A stretch of 6,298 nucleotides of DNA from JAWLCQ01 sp041687095 (GTDB taxonomy: Bacteria; Planctomycetota; Phycisphaerae; SM23-33): contig JAWLCQ010000242.1 of NCBI GenBank assembly GCA_041687095.1, positions 1-6,298 of the forward strand, read 5' to 3'. The notes under the pieces were generated by a model. That model was not told the origin of the DNA. It did no database searches and saw nothing but the letters and a program-made list of their open reading frames with translations. A program made the position numbers and the translations under genes. Below, in pieces: positions 1 through 6,298 of the stretch; positions within the stretch are counted from its first letter, which is position 1, and the number at the start of each line of letters is the position of its first letter.

Positions 1-1
1 G

Positions 2-145
2 CACCTGCGCGGCAAGAAGCATGCCGCTGCGGAGCCAGTCCCCTTTTTCGAGGCTCCCTGCGCCCATCCCGCCTTCGCCTCTCCCGCCTTCGGATCCCGG
101 CGGACCCTCTTCTTCACGCCTTCGCTGCTGTTTGCGAAGGCGTGA
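2..145 (+). CDS. possible C-terminal end of an upstream gene (partial, unrecognised)
   Basis: The frame starting at base 2 stays open from the window edge to a TGA at 143-145, giving about 47 residues that begin HLRGKKHAAAEPVPFFEAP. The first codons (CAC CTG CGC GGC AAG AAG) end in G or C, as in the real genes of this window, so the frame could be the tail of a gene that starts outside it. Against this, an open frame of this length is common in GC-rich DNA. The second half contains a 15-bp near-duplication encoding PAFAS/PAFGS, and the stop codon lies inside a hairpin arm. No domain is recognisable. The reading is weak and depends on sequence left of the window. Confidence 0.2.
   Translation, partial: HLRGKKHAAAEPVPFFEAPCAHPAFASPAFGSRRTLFFTPSLLFAKA
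67..92. repeat. two direct copies of an 11-bp unit, 15-bp spacing
   Basis: TCCCGCCTTCG occurs at 67-77 and again at 82-92. The same GCCTTCG core recurs at 119-124 and, inverted, in the hairpin arm at 134-140. If the frame at 2-145 is translated, the spacing is five codons. This may be a local duplication or part of the repeat-rich intergenic block that continues to about 243. Confidence 0.45.
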
Positions 146-146
146 A
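113..146. repeat. perfect hairpin, 13-bp arms, 8-nt loop
   Basis: TTCACGCCTTCGC at 113-125 is exactly complementary to GCGAAGGCGTGAA at 134-146, with TGCTGTTT as the loop. No T-run follows on either strand, so it is not a textbook intrinsic terminator. It could still end transcription of an upstream gene or be a dispersed palindromic repeat. Its right arm overlaps the left arm of the larger inverted repeat at 141-243 by six bases, so the two structures compete. Confidence 0.65.
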
Positions 147-243
147 CGGTTACGCTTGCGGATTCCCGCGGGCGAGGCACAGGGGAAGCCCACGGCGCCC
201 GCGGGCGACGATCCGCAATCCTCAGTCCGCGTAACCGCTCACG
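141..243. repeat. long interrupted inverted repeat, about 33 paired bases per arm
   Basis: Three blocks pair in nested order. Bases 141-155 (CGTGAACGGTTACGC) pair with 229-243 with one mismatch. Bases 156-163 (TTGCGGAT) pair exactly with 211-218. Bases 165-174 (CCCGCGGGCG) pair exactly with 196-205. The right arm carries extra unpaired bases (206-210 and 219-228) and the apical loop is about 21 bases. The order and adjacency of the left blocks argue against coincidence. It may be a structured RNA, a cruciform-forming repeat or a decayed mobile element. It lies about 215 bp upstream of gyrA, and I do not recognise the family. Confidence 0.6.
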
Positions 244-262
244 GGGTGCTGCGGCGTGGCAA

Positions 263-280
263 GCCCCGCCCCCCGCCCCC
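263..280. other. C-rich tract (G-rich on the - strand)
   Basis: Runs of 4, 6 and 5 cytosines are separated by single guanines. The - strand therefore carries closely spaced G-runs that could form a G-quadruplex-like structure, although there are only three separate runs. A further C6 run sits at 321-326. No gene covers this tract. Confidence 0.4.
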
Positions 281-312
281 GCAGATTTGCCCGTTCGAGG
301 ACCTCCGAACCC

Positions 313-341
313 TGTACTTTCCCCCCGCAATATGCGATAAT
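313..341 (+). promoter_or_regulatory. candidate gyrA promoter
   Basis: GATAAT at 336-341 is preceded by TGC at 333-335, giving TGCGATAAT, a good extended -10 element. A poor -35 (TGTACT, 313-318) sits 17 bp upstream, which is acceptable for an extended -10 promoter. Transcription would start near 348, leaving a leader of about 110 nt before the gyrA GTG. This is the most AT-rich spot upstream of the gene. The assignment is by eye. Confidence 0.4.
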
Positions 342-362
342 GCAGCCTTCCAAGACGACCCG

Positions 363-419
363 GACGGCTGAGGGAACAGGCGGACCGGGCGAGGCCGTCT
401 TTCGAGCCCCTTCGGGCTC
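363..419 (+). promoter_or_regulatory. structured leader upstream of gyrA
   Basis: Two stem-loops are visible in the presumed 5' leader. GACGGC (363-368) pairs with GCCGTC (394-399). GAGCCC (404-409) pairs with GGGCTC (414-419) across a CTTC tetraloop. Neither is followed by a T-run, so attenuation by an intrinsic terminator is not indicated. They may affect mRNA stability or translation, or simply reflect high GC. Confidence 0.35.
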
Positions 420-446
420 AAACGTTTCCCGAATTCGAGTGGAATC

Positions 447-450
447 GGAG
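447..450 (+). promoter_or_regulatory. gyrA ribosome binding site (GGAG)
   Basis: GGAG lies 7 nt upstream of the GTG at 458. It supports that start over the in-frame ATGs at 542 and 548, which have only a weak AGG upstream (535-537). Confidence 0.7.
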
Positions 451-457
451 TTCAATC

Positions 458-3163
<2,706 letters not shown>

Positions 3164-3190
3164 GAAGGGTCTTCCAGAACCCGAGTTCAC

Positions 3191-3217
3191 CGCAGAGATC
3201 GCAAAGGCCGCGGAGGG
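3191..3217. repeat. three degenerate 9-bp units (CGCAGAGAT/CGCAAAGGC/CGCGGAGGG)
   Basis: Three consecutive 9-mers share the pattern CGC-R-R-AG. They overlap the left arm of the hairpin at 3201-3251. A related string, GTGAACGCAGAGGCG, appears on the - strand at about 5511-5525. I recall CGCAGAG-type intergenic repeats from many environmental genomes, but copy number here cannot be judged from one window. Confidence 0.45.
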
Positions 3218-3251
3218 AAGCGTGAACCGCTTCGCTCCGCGGCCTCTTTGC
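3201..3251. terminator. long hairpin between convergent gyrA and vapC, probable bidirectional terminator
   Basis: Bases 3201-3215 (GCAAAGGCCGCGGAG) pair with 3235-3251 apart from a two-base TC bulge at 3245-3246. After a G-G mismatch the stem continues as GAAGCG (3217-3222) with CGCTTC (3228-3233), closing on a TGAAC loop. That is 21 base pairs. It lies 37 bp after the gyrA stop and 9 bp beyond the end of vapC, where a shared terminator is expected. There is no T-run on either side, so it may act in a Rho-assisted way or as a 3'-end stabiliser. A smaller hairpin (GGAAG/CTTCC, 3163-3175) overlaps the gyrA stop codon. The sequence is also repeat-like, with 9-bp periodicity at 3191-3217. Confidence 0.55.
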
Positions 3252-3260
3252 GCCTGGTGC

Positions 3261-3680
3261 TCAGGCCTCCGGGGACACCAGCGACAGGCCGCACCAGCGG
3301 GCGATGGGATCGAAGTCGCTGTCCGCGGTCAGGAGGTGGAGTTCGTTCTCGATGCACACCGCCGCGAGGAAGGCATCCACGCTTCCCGCCTGCACCCCGT
3401 GACGCCGACACGTGTTCTGGATCTGGGCGGCGAAGATGAAGGTCTCCCGCCGCGCCGGCGCCAGCGGGATGTCCTTCAGAGCCTCCAGGACCTTCCGCTC
3501 CGCCGAAGGCGACCGGCAGCCGTTGAGCAACTCCTGCAGCACCGGACCGATCAGGACCAGTTCACACCCGTCCTCCACGCAACGGCGAAGCGTTCGCACC
3601 CAGGGACTCGCGTCGTCCGGGCGCTTTCGCCGCAGCAGCAGCGACCAGACCGAGGTGTCAACGGCGATCATCGCGGGCAC
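3261..3680 (-). CDS. vapC: VapC-type PIN-domain ribonuclease toxin
   Basis: This is a single PIN domain of 139 residues, the usual size for the toxin of a type II toxin-antitoxin pair. Such toxins are Mg2+-dependent endoribonucleases that typically cut tRNA or rRNA and stop translation until the antitoxin binds. The acidic active-site set is complete: Asp8 in VDTS, Glu50 in LQELLNG, Asp102 in SVDAFLAA, and Asp120/Asp122 in TADSDFD, so the toxin looks intact. Two starts are possible. GTG at 3680 has a weak GAG 6 nt upstream, while ATG at 3671 gives MIAVDTSVW, the more typical N-terminus. Either overlaps the antitoxin gene (by 23 or 14 nt), indicating translational coupling. The gene is convergent with gyrA. 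The cellular target cannot be told from sequence. Confidence 0.9.
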   Translation of the reverse strand: MPAMIAVDTSVWSLLLRRKRPDDASPWVRTLRRCVEDGCELVLIGPVLQELLNGCRSPSAERKVLEALKDIPLAPARRETFIFAAQIQNTCRRHGVQAGSVDAFLAAVCIENELHLLTADSDFDPIARWCGLSLVSPEA

Positions 3681-3870
3681 GGCGGTCTCGCTTGTGGTCC
3701 CAGTCCTCGCGGAAATCGACGGTCCCGGCGAAATCCAGCACCTTCCGCTGCTCCCGCCGCCGGATCATCTCCTGCAGCGCCACCGTCACGGTCTCCCGCT
3801 TCGTGCGGAACCCGCCGATTCGCTTGGCCTGTTCGAGAAGCTCGTCGTCAATCGCCAGATTCGTCGCCAT
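3658..3870 (-). CDS. vapB: VapB-type ribbon-helix-helix antitoxin
   Basis: This 70-residue protein is the antitoxin partner of the overlapping PIN toxin. Residues 1-40 (MATNLAIDDELLEQAKRIG, then TKRETV and an arginine-rich helix end) match the short-antitoxin fold in which a beta-strand and two helices dimerise and bind operator DNA. Residues about 41-60 (RKVLDFAGTVDF then EDWD) resemble the toxin-binding tail of the VapB_antitoxin family, which normally wraps the PIN active site. The C-terminus is highly charged (RDRRARDDRR). The ATG at 3870 has a strong GAGGTG 4 nt upstream. Antitoxin-before-toxin order with overlap is standard. The VapB-VapC complex is expected to repress its own promoter at the palindrome 3884-3900. 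Confidence 0.88.
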   Translation of the reverse strand: MATNLAIDDELLEQAKRIGGFRTKRETVTVALQEMIRRREQRKVLDFAGTVDFREDWDHKRDRRARDDRR

Positions 3871-3874
3871 GATG

Positions 3875-3880
3875 CACCTC
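3875..3880 (-). promoter_or_regulatory. vapB ribosome binding site (GAGGTG)
   Basis: GAGGTG on the - strand lies 4 nt before the vapB ATG. It is stronger than the weak site before vapC, which would help keep antitoxin in excess over toxin. Confidence 0.7.
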
Positions 3881-3883
3881 GCG

Positions 3884-3900
3884 TGTGTAACGGCTACACA
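3884..3900. promoter_or_regulatory. palindromic candidate operator for vapBC autoregulation
   Basis: TGTGTA-ACGGC-TACACA is a perfect 6-bp-arm palindrome with a 5-bp centre. Skipping one mismatched base on each side, a further GC/GC pair extends the symmetry to 3881-3903. It lies between the -10 and the vapB ribosome binding site, covering the predicted transcription start (about 3897), where a bound repressor would block initiation. Ribbon-helix-helix antitoxins commonly bind such sites. Confidence 0.6.
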
Positions 3901-3903
3901 TGC

Positions 3904-3933
3904 ATTCTACGTCGCATGAGGGACGCTGTCCAA
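3904..3933 (-). promoter_or_regulatory. candidate vapBC promoter
   Basis: On the - strand TAGAAT (3904-3909) matches the -10 consensus at five of six positions. TTGGAC (3928-3933) is a weak -35 across an 18-bp spacer. The promoter fits within the 72-bp gap after the hydrolase gene, so vapBC can be transcribed independently of it. Confidence 0.5.
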
Positions 3934-3942
3934 CGCGATCGC

Positions 3943-5352
3943 TCAGTCCCACTCGAACGGAGCCCCCGCCTCCGGGGGCGCGTCGATGTCCTTGAGCCAC
4001 TGGGCAAGAGCCCGGTCCAGGTCCTTCGCCGCATCACGGTGGGCTGCCCAGACGTTTCGCTCGCAGCGCGGGTCCGTGCGCAGGTCGTACAGCTCGGGGC
4101 TTCCGTCGGACCCGATGGGGGCGTAGGCCCACTGGCGGGTGTAGAGCATGGGCGTCGTCGAGCAGGGGGGGATGGTCCCGTCGGGACATTTGCGAAGGTA
4201 GCGGGCGCAGACGGCCAACTCGCGGCCGCCCGTGTCCGTCTGTCCGCGCAGCAGGGGCGCGAAGGACTCCCCGTGCAGCGGGTCGGGCGGGGTCGCCGTC
4301 ATGCCCGCCAGGTCCAGCAGCGTGGGCAGGATGTCGGGCGGCTGGGCGATGGCGTCGACGCTCCGCCCGCCGGTGAGCCCGGGGGCGGCGATGAGGAACG
4401 GGAGGTGGGCGATCTCGGGGTACAGCGGCCAGTGGCGGTCGTCGCGGTCGTTGATGTTCGTCTTGCCCGTCCGCCCGTGGTCGCCCAGGCAGATCCCGTG
4501 ATCGGTCGTGAACACGACGATGGAGTTCTTCCACAGGTCCAGGTCGTCGAGCTTCTGCATGACGCGGCCGATCCATCGGTCGAGCATCTCGGCCTCGGCG
4601 GCGTAGTGGGCGCGGAGGTTGCGGAGTTCGGCGGGCGTGTAGTCGTCCGAGCGCCCGTAGTTGGGGTGCAGCATGGGGGTCCCGTCGTAGTCGGGGTCGT
4701 AGCGGCGGACCATGTACTCGGGCGGGTCCCAGGGCTCGTGGGGGTCGAAGAAGTCCACCCACAGGAGGAAGGGGTCGTACTGGTAGTTGTGCTCGAGCCA
4801 GCGGACGGTCTGCTCGGCGAGGCGGGGGGTGAAGCGGTCGGTCTCGCCCTCCCACGCGGGGTTCTGCCAGTGGGCGATGTCCACGAGCCCGACGGTTCCC
4901 TTGCCCTTGCCCAGCGGGAAGCGGTCGCCGCGGGTCTTGTCCGGGGGGACGACGGGGGCGATGGGCTCGTTGAGCCGCAGGAAGAACAGGTCGCCCTCGT
5001 GCCCGCGGAGGCAGTCGGCGGCGGTGAACCCGTGCTGGAAGCGGTGGCGGAACAGGTGCGGGCAGTCGCACAGCAACTGCGAGGGCACGCCCGCGGGGCC
5101 CAGCAGCTCGGGCAGGTGGTTGCGCCCGCTGGCGAGGCGGTCCTGCCAGTCGTGCCACGGCCAGTTGAACCGCCCGGTCGTGAGGTCGGTGCGGTGGGGG
5201 ATGGTGGGGAAGCTGGAGGCGTACATCCGCTCGACGCTGACGGCCCGCTCGCGCGCGAAGCGGTCGAGGTTCGGCGTGCGCACGGGCATCGCCGCCCGGC
5301 CGAACAGGTTGTCGTACCGGAACGTGTCGCTCAGGAGCAGGATGATGTTCAT
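3943..5352 (-). CDS. sulfatase-fold hydrolase (alkaline phosphatase superfamily) with Thr at the nucleophile position
   Basis: The 469 residues show the sulfatase layout. N-terminal metal-ligand segment IILLLSDTFRYDN (Asp9; the usual second Asp is Thr10). Nucleophile segment TIPHRTDLTTG at 50-60. DPHEPWDPP (His205). TTDHG (Asp284, His285), followed by Lys297 in GKTN. A C-terminal subdomain contains LYDLRTDP. The nucleophile segment aligns with the sulfatase signature C/S-x-P-x-R-x3-L-T-G, but Thr50 replaces the Cys or Ser that is converted to formylglycine. Thr nucleophiles occur in relatives such as nucleotide pyrophosphatases and LtaS- and EptA-type enzymes, so the substrate may be a phosphate ester, or this may be a sulfatase-like subgroup with another mechanism. 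There is no signal peptide or membrane segment, suggesting a cytoplasmic enzyme. The ATG at 5352 has GGAG 6 nt upstream. No maturase gene is nearby. Substrate unknown. Confidence 0.85.
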   Translation of the reverse strand: MNIILLLSDTFRYDNLFGRAAMPVRTPNLDRFARERAVSVERMYASSFPTIPHRTDLTTGRFNWPWHDWQDRLASGRNHLPELLGPAGVPSQLLCDCPHLFRHRFQHGFTAADCLRGHEGDLFFLRLNEPIAPVVPPDKTRGDRFPLGKGKGTVGLVDIAHWQNPAWEGETDRFTPRLAEQTVRWLEHNYQYDPFLLWVDFFDPHEPWDPPEYMVRRYDPDYDGTPMLHPNYGRSDDYTPAELRNLRAHYAAEAEMLDRWIGRVMQKLDDLDLWKNSIVVFTTDHGICLGDHGRTGKTNINDRDDRHWPLYPEIAHLPFLIAAPGLTGGRSVDAIAQPPDILPTLLDLAGMTATPPDPLHGESFAPLLRGQTDTGGRELAVCARYLRKCPDGTIPPCSTTPMLYTRQWAYAPIGSDGSPELYDLRTDPRCERNVWAAHRDAAKDLDRALAQWLKDIDAPPEAGAPFEWD

Positions 5353-5358
5353 GGGCGT

Positions 5359-5362
5359 CTCC
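5359..5362 (-). promoter_or_regulatory. ribosome binding site of the sulfatase-fold gene (GGAG)
   Basis: GGAG on the - strand lies 6 nt before the ATG at 5352. It fixes the start so that the protein opens directly with the first beta-strand of the fold. Confidence 0.65.
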
Positions 5363-5385
5363 GTCGGTTGGGGATCAGCAAGATG

Positions 5386-5412
5386 CTACCGCCGATTCCC
5401 CGCGGACGGTAG
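5386..5412. repeat. short inverted repeat in the leader of the sulfatase-fold gene
   Basis: CTACCG (5386-5391) and CGGTAG (5407-5412) are exact complements around a 15-base centre. They lie 34-60 bp upstream of the ATG, where a leader hairpin or an operator could sit. I could not identify a convincing -10/-35 pair around it. Confidence 0.35.
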
Positions 5413-5425
5413 TCTACTCGCTTCG

Positions 5426-5448
5426 ATCCCGTGCATCCCTTGTATCCC
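5426..5448 (-). repeat. three GGGAT units at 9-bp period
   Basis: On the - strand GGGATACAA, GGGATGCAC and GGGATCGAA follow one another with a strict 9-bp step (ATCCC at 5426, 5435 and 5444 on the + strand). Similar GGGATACA/GGGATGCA strings are, from memory, common in intergenic repeats of environmental bacteria. Lying 74-96 bp upstream of the hydrolase start, they could also be binding sites, but a dispersed repeat is more likely. Confidence 0.5.
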
Positions 5449-5520
5449 TGCTTTCTCCGGAAGGGAAACCGACCTGTGTAGATAGCTTGGTCCTGCACCC
5501 GGGCTCGCCCCGCCTCTGCG

Positions 5521-5547
5521 TTCACCCCCGCCCCATTCCGGGGTGAA
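5521..5547 (-). terminator. hairpin directly after the acetyltransferase stop, possible terminator
   Basis: TTCACCCC (5521-5528) pairs exactly with GGGGTGAA (5540-5547) across an 11-base loop, and the second arm abuts the stop codon at 5548-5550. No T-run follows on the - strand, so it is only a candidate terminator. It separates the acetyltransferase from the sulfatase-fold gene, arguing against a single operon. Confidence 0.45.
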
Positions 5548-6012
5548 TCAGAGGTCCAGCCGATACCGGCACTTCTGGCGTTCGCCCATGGCGTACATCT
5601 CGGTGTCGGGGGGCAGGTCGACGATCTCGACCATCTCGCATCCCAGGCGCTCGCAGGTGCGGCGGGAGGGGAGGTTGTCGGGCGTGACGGTGATCCACAG
5701 CGGGCGCAGCCCGTGCGCCTTCGCCAGCGGCAGCAGCAGGCGGGTCGCCCGCTCCGCGTAGTGGCGCCCGCGATGGAGCGGCTCGACCCGATAGCCGATG
5801 TGCCCCGCGTAGCGCTCGATGTACTCGCTGTGGCCGATGCGGAGGGAGATGTACCCCATGACCTGGCCCGTCCCGTCGCGGACCATGTCGAAGAGGTAGG
5901 CCGGCACGTAGCCGCGAACCGGGTCCGCGGATCGCCTCTCGCGCAGGACCAGCCGCAGGTCGGCATCGACCAGCTCGCCCGGATCCAGGAATTGAACGTT
6001 TTCGTCTCTCAT
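5548..6012 (-). CDS. GNAT-family N-acetyltransferase
   Basis: The 154-residue product has the GCN5-related fold that moves an acetyl group from acetyl-CoA to an amine. The order of elements is clear: a beta-strand VMGYISLRIG (51-60), then HIGYRVEP (71-78) leading into the acetyl-CoA pyrophosphate loop HRGRHYAERA (80-89), helix LLLPLAKAHGL, strand LWITVTPDN (105-113) and the late helix SRRTCERLGCE (116-126). The ending PPDTEMY, then GERQKC, then YRLDL resembles a GNAT subgroup I recall from Firmicutes and others. The loop has His where many GNATs have Gly (RGRGYA). The ATG at 6012 is chosen because the fold begins just after it; upstream codons to 6231 look non-coding. The ribosome site is only a G-rich stretch (GGGGCGAG). 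Acceptor substrate unknown: small molecule, peptide or protein end. Confidence 0.88.
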   Translation of the reverse strand: MRDENVQFLDPGELVDADLRLVLRERRSADPVRGYVPAYLFDMVRDGTGQVMGYISLRIGHSEYIERYAGHIGYRVEPLHRGRHYAERATRLLLPLAKAHGLRPLWITVTPDNLPSRRTCERLGCEMVEIVDLPPDTEMYAMGERQKCRYRLDL

Positions 6013-6235
6013 GGCTCGCCCCGCCACCAGAAGGATAGCCCCCCATCCCCGGGACCGCCATACCCCAACGCCAAATCCAGGACCATCGCACAGTCGTGGC
6101 ACGGGCGCGAGCGCCTCGCCGTTCCACGCATCCCGCACGCGCCTGCGCTCCGGGTCTCCCGATCCGCAACGCGCGGGGCAACCCGCGCACCTCCTGCGAC
6201 GGGGGTCTCCTGACCTCGTTGTTCTACACATCTTG
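6013..6235. other. gene-free region upstream of the acetyltransferase
   Basis: I see no supportable gene here. On the - strand just upstream of the acetyltransferase there are four G-runs of at least four (complements at 6019-6022, 6039-6044, 6047-6050 and 6063-6066), which makes the leader G-rich. No convincing -10/-35 pair was found. Reading frames through this stretch are arginine- and proline-rich and resemble non-coding GC-rich DNA. Confidence 0.5.
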
Positions 6236-6278
6236 GCGTCCCGACAGGGACGCGACTCCGAGAGTCCCGGTAGGGACG
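6236..6278. repeat. pair of REP-like palindromes, 26-bp spacing
   Basis: GCGTCCC-GACA-GGGACGC (6236-6253) is a perfect 7-bp-arm palindrome. GTCCC-GGTA-GGGAC (6264-6277) is a second copy of the same core in the same orientation, and between them GACTC-CGA-GAGTC (6254-6263 region) forms another small hairpin. The shared unit is GTCCCG-N2-AGGGACG at 6238-6252 and 6264-6278. Clustered imperfect palindromes in intergenic DNA are the hallmark of REP/BIME elements. The array may continue to the right of the window. Confidence 0.55.
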
Positions 6279-6298
6279 GATTGAGAATAGCCCAGCAG

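Noticed and set aside
141..243. Integron attC site
   Set aside because: The outer ends read GGTTACGC...GCGTAACC, the opposite polarity to the RYYYAAC...GTTRRRY pattern, and there is no cassette or integrase nearby.
285..310. tRNA fragment suggested by GTTCGAG
   Set aside because: No acceptor, D or anticodon stems can be built around it; the GTTCG/CGAAC pairing (293-310) is just a small hairpin.
21..371. A 116-codon + strand frame upstream of gyrA
   Set aside because: It is rich in Pro, Arg and Ser, crosses the hairpin and C-rich tract, and has no ribosome site or domain; it looks like a chance frame.
3412..5412. A 666-codon open frame on the + strand across vapBC and the sulfatase-fold gene
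   Set aside because: It lies antisense to three genes with clear family motifs, and its own translation is V/G/A/R-rich with no motif.
6013..6231. N-terminal extension of the acetyltransferase to an ATG at 6231
   Set aside because: The added 73 residues are Arg/Gly/Cys-rich without any fold pattern, and the GNAT domain is complete from the ATG at 6012.

Overview
This is a high-GC bacterial window that most resembles a planctomycete (Planctomycetota). The main reason is GyrA, which reads like planctomycete gyrases as I recall them: MNDLNL after the QRR motif, HPHGE-x-V-x-YPTLVRM around the quinolone region, and an AMRYTEARM active site. A sulfatase-fold hydrolase and high third-position GC fit, but the phylum is an inference from family resemblance, not a database result.

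Layout. Positions 1-457 hold no convincing complete gene. They may contain the last codons of an upstream gene (2-145), a perfect 13-bp-arm hairpin (113-146), a larger interrupted inverted repeat (141-243), a C-rich tract, and a candidate promoter and structured leader for gyrA. gyrA (458-3163, +) is complete and fills 43% of the window. A short intergenic region (3164-3260) with a long bidirectional hairpin separates it from a convergent vapBC-type toxin-antitoxin pair (3261-3870, -). That pair has its own promoter and a palindromic candidate operator. Next come an alkaline-phosphatase-superfamily, sulfatase-like hydrolase (3943-5352, -), a 195-bp intergenic stretch with 9-bp-periodic repeats and hairpins, a GNAT acetyltransferase (5548-6012, -), and a gene-free right edge (6013-6298) with two REP-like palindromes.

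How the genes relate. gyrA is a housekeeping gene with its own transcription unit. vapB and vapC overlap and are surely co-transcribed, and their predicted product complex probably represses its own promoter. The hydrolase and the acetyltransferase lie on the same strand but are 195 bp apart with hairpins between them, so I see no evidence that they share a pathway with each other or with vapBC. The right half of the window looks like ordinary accessory genome.

I found no complete novel multi-gene system. The leads most worth following are: the hydrolase has Thr where sulfatases carry the Cys/Ser converted to formylglycine; GyrA has Gly and Pro at the two main quinolone-contact positions and a GyrA box lacking two basic residues; and several intergenic repeat or hairpin elements look like members of dispersed families.
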